From: Chloroflexota bacterium
GTDB taxonomy: Bacteria > Chloroflexota > Ktedonobacteria > Ktedonobacterales > JADMIN01
Reading direction: 5' to 3'
DNA length: 64,000 nt
Assembly (NCBI GenBank): GCA_021323855.1
Contig: JAJPKE010000013.1
Span: forward strand, 92,396-156,395
Shown here: piece after piece, positions 1 to 9,255 of the stretch
How positions within the stretch are numbered: the first letter of the stretch is position 1
How the letters are laid out: each line of letters begins with the position of its first letter
Position numbers and translations under genes: made by a program
The notes under the pieces: model-generated
What the model was told of the DNA's origin: nothing
The model's input: only the letters and a program-made list of their open reading frames with translations
Database searches by the model: none

Positions 1-1263
1 CCGAAAGCGTCTTTGAAATGCCCAGCGATTCCTATGTGGTAGACCACGCCCTGACCCGCTTCCTCTGTACAAAACACTTATCCCGCGCGAAGTACTCTCA
101 GTGAGCAATGCCAATTGCGCATCTACTTCGATCAGCGGGCGCAAGCCCTCCAAGAACAATTTGTCTTCGTCCGGTCGCTCATCTTCCCCTTCTTCCCAAA
201 GCTCATCCTGCTTGTCCTCCAGTACCTCCATTAGCGCATACATCTGGCGCAGCAATTGGCGATGCGTTTGCTTGATCTCCCAGCCAATGTGTTGGATGCG
301 GGCATGGCTATCTTGCTGGTAGTTCCGGCGCAGTTGAGCGCGCATCTCATCAGGGTCCATCGCGCGCATCTTTTGCTGCCATTCTTGCATCGCTTCGACA
401 CTCTGCGCGTACATGTCCCCGTCTTGAAGTTCGCTATATCGTTGGCGCTCCGCAAGAAGCCGATTATCAGTTGGATTGAGAGTCTGCTGCAATGCCTGAA
501 CAGCCCAATCAACTTGTCGCTCAAGCGCATCAACTTCCTCAATGCTCAGCGTTTCTTCGCGCAACCGTTTGGTTTCGCGTCGTGCCACTCGCCGTGCCTT
601 GATAGTATCTTCGGTGCCCTGAGCCTGTTCCTGCTGTTGAGTTTTTGCGGGAGGAGACGAGGCTGCTGGACGTAACCAACCACCTTCTAGAGTGATTGAA
701 AGTTTTTCATGTGGATAGTAGCGCGACTGAGCCAGATACCCCCCATCGAGTTCGCGCTCCAACCAATCCTCGACCGAGGGCGCGCAGAAGCTGAGATGAC
801 TCCATTCGTAGTTCGGTTCCTCAATATATACATGTCCCCTTTCGAGGTCCAGCACTATCCCAACGTCTCCATAGATAGTGCCGATAATGAGCTGAACGAA
901 CCCATGGGGCCAATCATCGGGGATGCTATCTTCGCCCAACGAAATATAGGTTCCCGGCTGCTGTCGCATTGCTTCAACTAACTCCGGCGCCAGCCGTAGC
1001 ACAGCATCATCTATTTGTTCCTGCACTTCTCCAACTTGCTTACGCCTCGCATAGTCTTTCGTACGCTCTCCCTGCTCGCTCAAAGCCTGAATGCGGAGAT
1101 CGCCAGGGCCATTTGTGAGGTATAGCATGCGCAGCATCGCAGGCAGCCGGTATCCTAGATTCTCCTCATCTCTCAACAATTGCTCTTCGGTCATTGGCTG
1201 GCGCTTCAAGTCAGGGTTACGAGCGCGCAGGCGTTCACACAAAACAGCATGTCGAATATTCAC
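1..1263 (-). CDS. SMI1/KNR4 (SUKH) domain protein with coiled-coil tail, partial
   Basis: A GTG-initiated frame runs unbroken from 1263 to the left edge, at least 421 codons, so its C-terminus lies outside the window. GGAGG sits 9 bases before the GTG, which decides the start. Residues about 25-190 look like a SUKH/SMI1-KNR4 domain: ENLGYRLPAMLRMLYLTNGP matches the family's opening helix and 'LP..l..lY..tNGp' signature, and later come strand-rich stretches (GTYISLGED, IGTIYGDVGIVLDLE). From about residue 225 the protein is charged and helical (Glu/Gln/Arg-rich, probable coiled coil). SUKH proteins often serve as immunity proteins to polymorphic toxins or as binding modules. No toxin is visible inside the window, so the role is open. 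The domain call rests on motif reading only. Confidence 0.7.
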   Translation of the reverse strand, partial: MNIRHAVLCERLRARNPDLKRQPMTEEQLLRDEENLGYRLPAMLRMLYLTNGPGDLRIQALSEQGERTKDYARRKQVGEVQEQIDDAVLRLAPELVEAMRQQPGTYISLGEDSIPDDWPHGFVQLIIGTIYGDVGIVLDLERGHVYIEEPNYEWSHLSFCAPSVEDWLERELDGGYLAQSRYYPHEKLSITLEGGWLRPAASSPPAKTQQQEQAQGTEDTIKARRVARRETKRLREETLSIEEVDALERQVDWAVQALQQTLNPTDNRLLAERQRYSELQDGDMYAQSVEAMQEWQQKMRAMDPDEMRAQLRRNYQQDSHARIQHIGWEIKQTHRQLLRQMYALMEVLEDKQDELWEEGEDERPDEDKLFLEGLRPLIEVDAQLALLTESTSRGISVLYRGSGSGRGLPHRNRWAFQRRFR

Positions 1264-1361
1264 GCCAGATGACCTCCTTCACTTCCCCGCCCAAAGCAAA
1301 ATGCAAACGACACAGGCATCATACCTCAGCGACAGGAGAAATGCCCTATTTACCTGAATAA

Positions 1362-1370
1362 TGTTATAAT
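1362..1370 (+). promoter_or_regulatory. Extended -10 promoter
   Basis: TGT followed by a perfect TATAAT (1365-1370) gives an extended -10 element. No good -35 is visible 17 bases upstream. A start near 1377 would give a leader of about 60 bases to the ATG at 1438. Confidence 0.5.
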
Positions 1371-1437
1371 GAGACCAGGAATCAAGCGACACCAAAGAAT
1401 AAACGAGCGGGCGGTGATATGTGGGCAGGAGGATGGC

Positions 1438-2001
1438 ATGACCGAACATGATGACCTATTCGCCGCTTTGCAATCGCTCGGCGCCACTTCTGCCCAGAGC
1501 ATCCAAGAAATACTCCGGGATGGCCTGCTGACCGGGATGCTGGATGTTATAGAACAGTACCCCGCTGATTATACAAGCATGGAGATTCAGCAGGCCGCAG
1601 CGCAGTATACACAGCAACTCACGGGCGATGCGCAGATCGTGCAGGGCGTTGGTGGCATCTTCGGCGATAGCTACGTCATCGGCTGGCAAGCGCAGCAGCG
1701 CCTCTTTACACAACTAGCGTCTCAGCCAGATGTCGTCATACGTGGCATTCTCGCTGGCATGTCTGAGGCAATTACGTCCTATCCAACCGAACAGGACCCA
1801 GCGACATTGGCGACCCTCGTGGAAACAGCGATGGAACCGATGCCCGCTGAGTTAGCCCCGCGTGACCTCCCCGTGACTGCGGAACAGGAGGCGGCCTATA
1901 AGGAGTGGTACACGCAGGTGTTCATACGAGGCTACCAGTTGCAATACGCGATGGTGCAGCAATTGTTAGGGCAGGTGCCAACCGCCAACGATGCCCCCTG
2001 A
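1438..2001 (+). CDS. Hypothetical protein, helical, about 187 aa
   Basis: I do not recognise a family. The start at 1438 (MTEHDDLFAAL) is preferred to an in-frame ATG at 1369 because AGGAGG lies 5 bases before it and the 1369 start would overlap the -10 element. The product is soluble-looking and acidic, with no signal peptide or membrane segment. It is probably all-helical, with many Gln/Ala residues (AAAQYTQQLTG, GWQAQQRLFTQLA). It is transcribed away from the SUKH gene and converges on the isoaspartyl peptidase gene. Confidence 0.6.
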   Translation: MTEHDDLFAALQSLGATSAQSIQEILRDGLLTGMLDVIEQYPADYTSMEIQQAAAQYTQQLTGDAQIVQGVGGIFGDSYVIGWQAQQRLFTQLASQPDVVIRGILAGMSEAITSYPTEQDPATLATLVETAMEPMPAELAPRDLPVTAEQEAAYKEWYTQVFIRGYQLQYAMVQQLLGQVPTANDAP

Positions 2002-2082
2002 CGCAACATTAGCGGTCAGCTTCCCTCGATGAGCGCGACGGGCAACTGCATCAGTCAGTTCCACGCAGCGGATGAGACGGAG

Positions 2083-3114
2083 TTACACCCCAGCAAACGG
2101 CGTATCCATCCCTTCGATAATGAAGGCGTGGGCCATCGTCTGCGTATTGCGCGCATAGCCAACGCGACCCGCGCCATCCAGCAGGATCAGGCCACCATCG
2201 CCGTGAACGCGCGTATCCAGCAGGCGAATGGCGGCGATGGCCGCCGCCTGTGCGGAGTGACCAGCGGCGATGAAGTCCAGCGCGCGCCGTGCCAGCAGCA
2301 GCCGGATGAAGTCTTCGCCGTGGCCGGTGCTGGAGACGCCGCCCAGGCCGTCCTCGGCGCAGAAGCCGCAGCCCGGCAGCGGTGTGTCACCGATGCGTCC
2401 CGGATGCTTGGCCGCGATGCCGCCGGTGGAGGCGCCCGCCGCCGTATGCCCAGCGGCATCCACTGCCACCGCGCCGACCGTGCCGTGCTTGTGTCCATCC
2501 ACATGCACCGGCTGCGCATCTACCTGTGCGCCAACCTTGCCGCTTCTCCTGCCGTTCTTCGCGCTGCCAGCCTTTTCAGCCTTTTCGCTCTTTCCATTGC
2601 TGTTGCTATGCGGACCCGCGCCAACGTCGAGTTGCGAGCCGATGTTGACATCATCGCCCGCCGCATAGCCACGCTGCCAGCGCGCATACTGGGCAGGCGT
2701 CACCAACTCACCCGGCTCGCAAAGCGCCATGCCAGCGTTGACGGCGAACTCTTCCGCGCCCGCGCCCATCAGCAACACATGCGGGCTGGCCAGCACAGAC
2801 CGCGCCAGCGCGATGGGATTTTTGATGCGCTCGACGCCGGCCACCGCGCCGATATCCAGCGTCGCGCCGTCCATCAGGCCAGCGTCCAATTGCGCGCGGC
2901 CATCCTTCGTCAGCACCGCGCCGGTGCCCGCGTTGAAGCCAGGATTATCTTCCAGCGCCATGATTGCCGCCTGCACAGCATCCAGCGCACTCCCACCCTG
3001 CACCAGGATGCGCCAGCCAGCCACCGCCGCCGCGCGGCAACCTTCACGCGCCGCCTCGTAGCGGTCGCGGCTCATGGCACCAGCGCCGCCATGCACAATC
3101 AACGCGAGACCCAT
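2083..3114 (-). CDS. Isoaspartyl peptidase / L-asparaginase (Ntn-hydrolase)
   Basis: Plant-type asparaginase / beta-aspartyl peptidase (Asparaginase_2), an N-terminal nucleophile hydrolase that cleaves itself into two subunits and hydrolyses isoAsp dipeptides or asparagine. Visible: N-terminal LIVHGGAGA, GGSALDAVQAAI, NPGFNAGTGAVL, and the cleavage site before Thr212 in HGTVGAVAVDAAGHTAAGASTGG-type sequence, where that Thr becomes the nucleophile. About 343 aa, normal length. The loop just before the nucleophile (about residues 160-208) is unusually long and charged, with KSEKAEK and GRRSGK runs. That linker normally varies and is removed or flexible after processing. Start at 3114 has GGAGG upstream and begins directly with the conserved strand; the longer frame to 3201 lacks support. 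Confidence 0.88.
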   Translation of the reverse strand: MGLALIVHGGAGAMSRDRYEAAREGCRAAAVAGWRILVQGGSALDAVQAAIMALEDNPGFNAGTGAVLTKDGRAQLDAGLMDGATLDIGAVAGVERIKNPIALARSVLASPHVLLMGAGAEEFAVNAGMALCEPGELVTPAQYARWQRGYAAGDDVNIGSQLDVGAGPHSNSNGKSEKAEKAGSAKNGRRSGKVGAQVDAQPVHVDGHKHGTVGAVAVDAAGHTAAGASTGGIAAKHPGRIGDTPLPGCGFCAEDGLGGVSSTGHGEDFIRLLLARRALDFIAAGHSAQAAAIAAIRLLDTRVHGDGGLILLDGAGRVGYARNTQTMAHAFIIEGMDTPFAGV

Positions 3115-3318
3115 AATCGCTACGCCTCCGCCTCTGGAATCAGGTGAGCGCGCCCGCGCCACTGCCGGCAACGCTCGTATCTTCCATTGTAGCAGACACA
3201 TTCACAGCGGCATAGCGGGCAAGGTAGATTGGCATGCGTGATGCGCAACCAACAAGCGATGCCGCTCGAAACGCGCCGCATGGTGAGCAGTGACAGCAAC
3301 AATGGGAGGAAATAACTC

Positions 3319-3897
3319 ATGGCACAACAGATAACCGGGCGATTTCCAGACCGCGCCTCAGCCCAGCGCGCGCTCAGTGCGCTGCAAGCGGCGGGATTCG
3401 CGCCCACCAGCCTGGATAATGACATGCAGGGCGACGAATACGCGCCGGATAATCAGACAGGTATACAGCAGAGAGGCGTGCTTATCACGGTGGATGCGAG
3501 CGGACGCGAAGACGAAGCGCGACAGATCATGCAGCAGAACGGCGCTGAAGCTCAGGGTGCATCCGGCGCATCGGGTACGTCAGGCATATCGAGCGTGTCG
3601 GGTATGCCACCGCGCACCGCGCCGATCATTCCCAATCCGCCTAACCAACCTAATCAGCCAGCGCAACGACGCGACGATATGCCAGGCAAACTGTCACCAG
3701 ATGCGCAGGTAGAGACGCAGCCGGGACAAGCTGACCAGATGACCGGCGGATTCGATGAACCTGACCATCCCATCACCGACGCCGATATTATCGCCAGCGA
3801 ATCCGCGCGCCGCCAGCAGCAACAGCCCAACCTCGATGCGCCGGATACAGCAGATGCAGCAGGCGGCCTGAATACCTCGCAGGAACAGCCATCCTAG
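3319..3897 (+). CDS. General stress protein 17M/YflT-like protein
   Basis: About 192 aa. The first 75 residues resemble the general stress protein 17M / YflT domain: F.DRASAQRALSALQAAGFAP, followed by GVLITVDASGREDEARQIM, the usual 'alternating helix-strand, GV.vtV' pattern. The rest is low complexity (Gly/Ala/Ser, Pro/Asn/Gln) and ends in an acidic segment with DEPDHPITDADIIASE. GGAGG lies 11 bases before the ATG at 3319. The function of this domain family is not established; in Bacillus it is induced by stress. It converges on ftsH, with a C/T-rich inverted repeat between them. Confidence 0.6.
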   Translation: MAQQITGRFPDRASAQRALSALQAAGFAPTSLDNDMQGDEYAPDNQTGIQQRGVLITVDASGREDEARQIMQQNGAEAQGASGASGTSGISSVSGMPPRTAPIIPNPPNQPNQPAQRRDDMPGKLSPDAQVETQPGQADQMTGGFDEPDHPITDADIIASESARRQQQQPNLDAPDTADAAGGLNTSQEQPS

Positions 3898-3907
3898 CGA
3901 AAAATAC

Positions 3908-3943
3908 CCCTCTCCCCGCAGGGAGAGGGGCCAGGGGTGAGGA
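3908..3943. repeat. C/T-rich inverted repeat, copy 1
   Basis: CCCCTCTCCC (3908-3917) pairs with GGGAGAGGGG (3922-3931) and is followed by a CAGGGGTGAGG tail. It lies between two convergent genes, so it may terminate both. Seven related copies or half-copies occur in this window. Confidence 0.7.
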
Positions 3944-3948
3944 TACGC

Positions 3949-5841
3949 CTACGCGCTGATCCCTTCGAGCGTCACCGCATCCGGGCTGGTGTCGGGCACC
4001 TCAGCGAGACGACCCGCCGGGCCGAAGAGCAACAGGTCGAGTTCCTGCGCGTCTATCGTCTCCACCTGCATGAGATATTCGGAGATCGAAACCAGCTTTT
4101 CACGGTGTTCCGTCAGAATATCTTTTGCTGTCTTATACGCCTGATCCACCAGCAACGAAACCTCGGCGTCCGCCTGCGTCGCAAGCTGCGGCCCGACGTT
4201 GTCGTCTTCGATCAGTAGCATGCCAAGCGGACTCATGCCAAACTCGCGCACCATGCGCCGCGCAATGTTCGTCGCCATCTTGATATCCTGCGCCGCGCCG
4301 GTGGTGATGTCGCCAAAGATAATCTCTTCAGCGGCACGCCCACCCATCAGACCGGCCAGCTTGCCCAGCAACTCCGTCCGCCGCAGCAGTGCGCGGTCCT
4401 CCGCCGGAGCCGAGACCGTGATGCCAAGCGCCATGCCGCGTGAAATCGTGGAGACCTTCTGCACTGGGTCGCAGCCGGGCAGCATGCGCATGACAATAGC
4501 ATGCCCCATCTCATGGTAGGCGACAATCGCCTTCTCGGCCTCCGTCAGCACATGGCTCTTGCGCTCCGGGCCGGCCATCACGCGCAAGATGGACTCTTCG
4601 AGGTCTGGCTGCTGAATCAGTTCGTGGTCGCGCCGCGCCGCCAGAATCGCCGCCTCGTTCAGCACGTTCGCCAGGTCCGCGCCAGACATGCCAGCCGTCT
4701 GCTTCGCCAGCCGTTCCAGGTTGACATTCGGCGCCAGTGGCTTGCCCTCCGCATGCACGCCGAGAATCGAGATGCGCCCGGCAACATCCGGCTTCTCTAG
4801 CATCACCTGCCGGTCGAAGCGACCAGGACGCAGCAACGCCTGATCCAGCACATCGGGGCGGTTGGTCGCCGCAATTACCACGACATTATCATGCTTGGAG
4901 AATCCGTCCATCTCCACAAGCAACTGATTGAGCGTCTGCTCGCGCTCATCATTGCCGGTGGTCGGCATGCCGCCGCGCTGGCGACCCACCGCGTCAATCT
5001 CATCAATGAAGATGATACAGGGCGCGTTTTCCTTCGCCATCTTGAAGAGGTCGCGTACACGGCTGGCGCCGACGCCGACGAACATCTCGACGAACTCCGA
5101 GCCACTGACGCTATAGAATGCGACGCCAGCCTCGCCAGCCACCGCGCGCGAGATCAGCGTCTTGCCGGTTCCCGGCGGGCCAACTAGCAGCACCCCTTTG
5201 GGGATGCGCGCGCCCATCTTCTGGAATTTCTCCGGATATTTGAGGAAATGAACGATCTCCTGGAGTTCCTCTTTTGCCTCCGGCGCGCCAGCGACATCTT
5301 TGAACATCACCGTCGGATGCGACTCGTTGAAGCGCACAGCGCGGCTGCGTCCGAAGGGCACAGCCTGCCCGGTGTTGCCGGCGCCGCCACTGGAGCGACG
5401 GATAATCACGAACGCCAGCACAATCAGCAGGGCAAAGAGCGCCCCCTCCGCGACGATAGAGACCCACGCGGGCGTGCCGGTATCCGGCTGCGCCACGGTG
5501 ACGGCAACGTTACGATCACGGAAGTACTGTGTCAGGGTTTGCCCATCTTCTTTGGTCGCGCTGTAATGCTGCCCATTGGTCGTGACAACCACCACGGTAT
5601 TGCCATTGATCGTGGCAGAACTCAGCTTGTGCTGGTCGGCCAGCGATAGCACCTGGCTGATGTTGGTCTGATGCACGATTGGACCATTATCATGCTGGCG
5701 CGAGGCCAGCGCAAACTCTACGAGACCCGCAAAGACTGCGACACAGACGAGCATCAGCAGCAGAAAGCGGGGATTGCGCCAGGACGGCAGCGGCGGCCTG
5801 GACGACCGGGGAGATTTTGGTGGCTTGTTCCCTGACTCCAT
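3949..5841 (-). CDS. ftsH: ATP-dependent zinc metalloprotease FtsH
   Basis: Membrane-anchored AAA+ protease that extracts and degrades membrane and short-lived cytosolic proteins as a hexamer. Visible in order: membrane segment about 25-46, extracytoplasmic domain, second membrane segment about 126-147, Walker A GPPGTGKT (221-228), Walker B IIFIDEID, the SRH with [20 protein letters not shown], and the zinc site HEMGH (443-447), where Met replaces the common Ala of HEAGH without touching the ligands or catalytic Glu. The third ligand Asp is in [12 protein letters not shown]. At 630 aa it has normal length. Its own promoter probably lies at 6014-6042 on the minus strand. Confidence 0.96.
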   Translation of the reverse strand: MESGNKPPKSPRSSRPPLPSWRNPRFLLLMLVCVAVFAGLVEFALASRQHDNGPIVHQTNISQVLSLADQHKLSSATINGNTVVVVTTNGQHYSATKEDGQTLTQYFRDRNVAVTVAQPDTGTPAWVSIVAEGALFALLIVLAFVIIRRSSGGAGNTGQAVPFGRSRAVRFNESHPTVMFKDVAGAPEAKEELQEIVHFLKYPEKFQKMGARIPKGVLLVGPPGTGKTLISRAVAGEAGVAFYSVSGSEFVEMFVGVGASRVRDLFKMAKENAPCIIFIDEIDAVGRQRGGMPTTGNDEREQTLNQLLVEMDGFSKHDNVVVIAATNRPDVLDQALLRPGRFDRQVMLEKPDVAGRISILGVHAEGKPLAPNVNLERLAKQTAGMSGADLANVLNEAAILAARRDHELIQQPDLEESILRVMAGPERKSHVLTEAEKAIVAYHEMGHAIVMRMLPGCDPVQKVSTISRGMALGITVSAPAEDRALLRRTELLGKLAGLMGGRAAEEIIFGDITTGAAQDIKMATNIARRMVREFGMSPLGMLLIEDDNVGPQLATQADAEVSLLVDQAYKTAKDILTEHREKLVSISEYLMQVETIDAQELDLLLFGPAGRLAEVPDTSPDAVTLEGISA

Positions 5842-6013
5842 GTGCGGCAGGAATCCTCTCTACAAAAGGCTATGAGACTGGCACGACAGAAACCGCCAGA
5901 AACGGCGAACGACGAGACTATTGGTGTTTTGGGGCAATTGAGCGCCGACAGCCTATGGAACGAATGGTGTTTCAGCTTGTGGCGGGCGCTGCTCATCAAC
6001 ACCCGACAGTCCG

Positions 6014-6042
6014 ATTATATGCGCCTATCAGGACGAAACCAA
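6014..6042 (-). promoter_or_regulatory. Candidate ftsH promoter
   Basis: Read on the minus strand: TTGGTT, 17 bases, TATAAT. The -10 is perfect, the -35 matches at its TTG. Transcription would begin near 6007, about 165 bases before the ftsH start. Confidence 0.45.
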
Positions 6043-6208
6043 CAAGCAATTAGCATGTCCGTCCGCTTCTTATGGATGAGGTTCTGGCATGAGGAAGGGG
6101 AGATGTTTGTAACGCCTGTTTACAGCAAATGCGGATGCAAAGCGCGTTTGACGATACAGGTATTATGTCTTGTTGATGAGCAGAAAGGCGACAACGGCGG
6201 GCGGCGAA

Positions 6209-6232
6209 GAGCCACACGAATTCGTGCGGCTC
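6209..6232. terminator. 24-base palindrome, possible terminator or operator
   Basis: GAGCCACACGAA is followed at once by TTCGTGCGGCTC, an inverted repeat with one G/T-type mismatch. It lies 81 bases beyond the zinc-ribbon stop. There is no U-tract on either side, so an operator is as likely as a terminator. Confidence 0.35.
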
Positions 6233-6312
6233 TCGCTCCAAAAGTACCACCTACTGCCCGGCACTCGCCTGATGCGGTGCCCGCCATAGGCGGAGTTTCG
6301 CGGCTGGCGCCG

Positions 6313-7278
6313 CTACTCGCTCTGTGCCACCGCCTGCACCTGACCACCAGCCGTATCGACAGGCGCTGTGCCCGTGCTATGCGCTTCAGGAGGATTGTAC
6401 TGGGGGAGCCGCATCTCCGCGCGAATACGGCGAATACCCTGGTAGACCACGCCAGAATCGAGGCCAAGCTGCGCCGCGAGCCGTTTGTGGACGCCCACCT
6501 CCGGCACCGGCAAAAGCGGCACATACGCTGCGCGAATCCGTTCGAGATCGGCGGAGCTGCCGGTGTACGATTGCAACTCCCACCAGCTTGGCAACTGGAG
6601 CCGCTGGCGTAGCTCGGCAACGACCCGCTTCACCGCCTGTTTCGGCACATGGAGTTCGGCGGCGATCTGCGTGCGGATGCCATCGAATTCGACCGGCTGC
6701 GCCAGTTCTTGATAGCGCGCCTCGATCTGCGCGCGCAGCTCATCGGTCAAGACGAAAGGCGGCGCTGGTGTACGCGCGGCCTCCTTCCCTTCTTTGGCCT
6801 CTCTGGTCTCTTTCGCGCTCTTCGCGGCAGTATGCTGAGGATGTTGAGGATGAGCATAGTCGGTCGTATGCGCGGGATGCGCACCCTTCTGCTGCTGTGG
6901 AGCGTGGCCAGGATGTCCCGCGTGGTCAACAGACTGGTCGCGGCGTTCATGCCCATCATGCTGCCGCTCAGGGTGGCCATCGTGTGGCTGGCGCCGCTCC
7001 GAGCCAGGGCGTCCATAGGCGGAGGAGCCGTACCGTTCAGTCTCCTGCGCAGGCGCGCTGATTGGCAACCCTGGCACGAGGATACCAGCGCCTGGTCCGG
7101 TAATGGTTGGTTGTTGCGTCTTCACCGGCGTGGCAACCGGCTTGCTGGTTGCGCCTTTGTTGGCGGCGCGCGCCGCACGTTCTTTCGCCTCGCACTCCGG
7201 GCAGAGCGTTTGCTTTGCGCCTGCTGACTTAAAGGGCTTCCCACATCGTGCGCAACGCATTTTGACTTTACCGCTCAT
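6313..7278 (-). CDS. Zinc-ribbon protein with His-rich linker
   Basis: About 321 aa from the ATG at 7278 (GGAG 11 bases upstream). Residues 1-30 form a CxxC...CxxC zinc ribbon (Cys 9, 12, 26, 29). A long low-complexity linker follows, very rich in His, with motifs such as HDGHPERQHDGHE and HAGHPGHAP, which could bind metal. The last 150 residues contain two related helical segments (IEARYQELAQPVEFDGIRTQ and LERIRAAYVPLLPVPEVGVH), each followed by 'iAaeLhvpk..V...i...R', resembling tandem helix-turn-helix modules. A DNA- or RNA-binding regulator is plausible but unproven. It is expressed from its own consensus promoter (7341-7369). Confidence 0.65.
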   Translation of the reverse strand: MSGKVKMRCARCGKPFKSAGAKQTLCPECEAKERAARAANKGATSKPVATPVKTQQPTITGPGAGILVPGLPISAPAQETERYGSSAYGRPGSERRQPHDGHPERQHDGHERRDQSVDHAGHPGHAPQQQKGAHPAHTTDYAHPQHPQHTAAKSAKETREAKEGKEAARTPAPPFVLTDELRAQIEARYQELAQPVEFDGIRTQIAAELHVPKQAVKRVVAELRQRLQLPSWWELQSYTGSSADLERIRAAYVPLLPVPEVGVHKRLAAQLGLDSGVVYQGIRRIRAEMRLPQYNPPEAHSTGTAPVDTAGGQVQAVAQSE

Positions 7279-7340
7279 GCCGCACCGCTCCTTCTCTCTG
7301 CCAGAACACAACACGCCGCCTTTCGCGGCAATGCGCTGTT

Positions 7341-7369
7341 AGTATAGGCCCCAGATGCGAGGGCGTCAA
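7341..7369 (-). promoter_or_regulatory. Consensus promoter of the zinc-ribbon gene
   Basis: On the minus strand TTGACG, exactly 17 bases, TATACT. Transcription would begin near 7334, about 55 bases before the ATG at 7278. Confidence 0.7.
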
Positions 7370-7527
7370 CGCGCATCACAGAGAACGCATCACAGAGAAA
7401 AATGCAAAGGATTTGTACACCCGCTGGTACTTTCTTGCACAGGATGATAGTATAGGCGACGGCAGAAACAACACTGAGCATCAGAGGCCCAGAACCAACC
7501 GGACTCTCGCCGGAAGAGGGAAGCCCT

Positions 7528-8238
7528 ATGACAAACCTGGTCAATCATCTCATACAGATACTCGGCTCTGTGCCGGCGCTGTTGGTCTACCTCATCGCCG
7601 CCGTCTGGATGGGGCTGGAAAGCGCAGGCATTGGTGTGCCGATTGAACCGATGATGCTCTTCATCGGCTCGCTCGCTGCGGGGACACATCCGCATATCTT
7701 CCTGCCGCTGGCAATCCTCTGCGCGGCGCTCGGCTGCCTGCTCTTCGCCTTCATCGCGTATACGATTGGAGAGCGCGTCGGCACCAGGTCCATTACACGG
7801 GTTGGGCACTATGTGGGACTCAACCAGGAGCGCGCCGACCATATCGAGTTGTGGCTACGGCATCGCGGCGGCATCGGCGTCTTCATCGCGCGCCTGACGC
7901 CGATGGTGCGCACCTTCGGCTCTTACATCATGGGCGCCGCCGATATTCCCAAACGCACCTTCCTCATCAGCACGTTTCTGGGGTCGCTCCTCTATTGTGG
8001 CATCTTCATCACGCTTGGCGACCTGCTCGGAGCCAACTATCGCGCGCCGCTGGACTGGCTGGATAGCCACGTGGGATTCGGCGCATATGCCATCGTCATC
8101 GGCGTCATCATCGCGTTGCTGGTGCTGCATCATTTCTGGGGGCGGCTCGCGCGCTATCGCCTGGCGTTGCACTATCATCACCACATGGCCAAGCAGGCCA
8201 ATGTACCGGCGCCCACTGCGCAGGGTACTGGCGCATGA
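7528..8238 (+). CDS. DedA family membrane protein
   Basis: Inner-membrane protein of the DedA / SNARE-associated family, about 236 aa; relatives act in lipid flipping and envelope homeostasis. Visible: early hydrophobic helices, the family region ESAGIGVPIEPMMLFIGSLAA, then RHGGIGVFIARLTPMVRTFGSYIMGAADIP-type sequence carrying the conserved (F/I)aRl.P..R...s..aG signature, and two further membrane helices near the C-terminus. The C-terminal tail is His-rich (LHYHHHMAK). AGAGGGA lies before the ATG. It converges on the MgtC-like gene with only 9 bases between stops. Confidence 0.88.
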   Translation: MTNLVNHLIQILGSVPALLVYLIAAVWMGLESAGIGVPIEPMMLFIGSLAAGTHPHIFLPLAILCAALGCLLFAFIAYTIGERVGTRSITRVGHYVGLNQERADHIELWLRHRGGIGVFIARLTPMVRTFGSYIMGAADIPKRTFLISTFLGSLLYCGIFITLGDLLGANYRAPLDWLDSHVGFGAYAIVIGVIIALLVLHHFWGRLARYRLALHYHHHMAKQANVPAPTAQGTGA

Positions 8239-8247
8239 GGTGGGATG

Positions 8248-9018
8248 CTACCTCCCAGCCAATGGCGTTTCGTCTCTCGTGGGGGTGGTGGGGACACGAG
8301 ATGCGCTGATGATGACGTTGCTCACTTCGATATCCATTTCCACACTTGTGACCTGTGGCAACGCGCGTAATTCGCTGATGATGTGCAGTGATTGCCGCGA
8401 GGCGCGGGTACGGCAGTGGAGTTCGATGGTATCGCCGCGCTCGCCGGAACGCAGCCGGACCGAATTGATAGTGACACCAGCATGCGTGCAAACGTCATAG
8501 GCGCTGCGTATCACCTGGTCGGTATTCGCTTGCGGAGCGAGCAGCAGATGATATTTCTGCGTCGCCCGGTTGGGCACGAGCCGCCGTTCGAGCGGGCGCA
8601 CCACCTCCAACACAACGAGACTCAGCGCCGTTGCCAGCGCCGCTTCCCAGAGCAGACCCAGCCCGCAAGCCATGCCGACGCCAGCAACAAACCAGATGGC
8701 CGCCGCAGTGGTCAGCCCTTGCACGTAGTCTTTATGCAGGAAGATAGCGCCAGCCCCCAGAAAGCCAATACCGCTGACGATCTGCGCGATTACACGTGAA
8801 GGGTCCACTTTCGCATAGGCGCTGCTGGCGAAGTCGGTGAAGCCATAGGCGGAGATCAAGCTGATGAGCGCGGCGCCCATCGCCACCAGCGCGAGCGTCC
8901 GCAGGCCGGCGGCCTGTTCGCGCCCCTCGCGGCGTTCGCGTTCCAGGCCAAGAATCGCGCCCAGGATCAGCGCCACCGCAAGCCGCAGCGCCCATAAGCC
9001 GAAAGGCAGAACTATCAC
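8248..9018 (-). CDS. MgtC/SapB family membrane protein
   Basis: About 256 aa with a GTG start at 9018, GGAG 7 bases upstream. The N-terminal 140 residues carry the MgtC core: LILGAILGLERERREGREQAAGLRT, GAALISLISAYGF and IVSGIGFLGAGAIF in successive membrane helices. The C-terminal 90 residues form a soluble ACT-like domain. MgtC proteins are linked to magnesium limitation and intramacrophage survival in pathogens; in environmental bacteria their role is less clear. It is divergent from the Asp-box protein gene at 9256. I saw no recognisable magnesium riboswitch in the shared 237-base spacer. Confidence 0.87.
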   Translation of the reverse strand: MIVLPFGLWALRLAVALILGAILGLERERREGREQAAGLRTLALVAMGAALISLISAYGFTDFASSAYAKVDPSRVIAQIVSGIGFLGAGAIFLHKDYVQGLTTAAAIWFVAGVGMACGLGLLWEAALATALSLVVLEVVRPLERRLVPNRATQKYHLLLAPQANTDQVIRSAYDVCTHAGVTINSVRLRSGERGDTIELHCRTRASRQSLHIISELRALPQVTSVEMDIEVSNVIISASRVPTTPTRDETPLAGR

Positions 9019-9255
9019 GCTAACACTCCGTCCCTCGCTCTTTTCGCTCTCCGCTGGATGTGAGATGCAGCATAGCCCACTATATCGCTATATTGTATCG
9101 TATACCTGTATCTACGTATATCATGGGGCATGCCCTGACACGCCAATTTGTTCTTTGTTGTGGCGTTTCCTTTGCGGTATATCAAATGAGGCGAATAATC
9201 TCTGCGGTGCGATTGGGCTGAAAGACGGTTTTCTTCCGCCAGGAAGGTGCAAGCA

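Larger units (their letters stand above)
5842..6312. other. Intergenic region upstream of ftsH
   Basis: About 470 bases without a convincing gene. It holds a candidate minus-strand ftsH promoter and a 24-base near-perfect palindrome at 6209-6232. Open frames crossing it on the plus strand continue antisense into the zinc-ribbon gene and look spurious. Confidence 0.6.

Noticed and set aside
2029..3147. 372-residue plus-strand open frame
   Set aside because: Antisense over the isoaspartyl peptidase gene, Arg/Ala/His-rich with no recognisable motif; a shadow of high-GC coding sequence.
6148..6175. Plus-strand promoter TTGACG...TATTAT
   Set aside because: Spacing between the hexamers is only about 7 bases and there is no plus-strand gene downstream.
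5842..6612. 256-residue plus-strand frame upstream of ftsH
   Set aside because: Its second half is antisense to the zinc-ribbon gene, no ribosome-binding site, and the sequence has no domain-like pattern.
9019..9255. Magnesium riboswitch before the MgtC-like gene
   Set aside because: I could not draw the conserved cores of the known Mg2+ riboswitches in this spacer.
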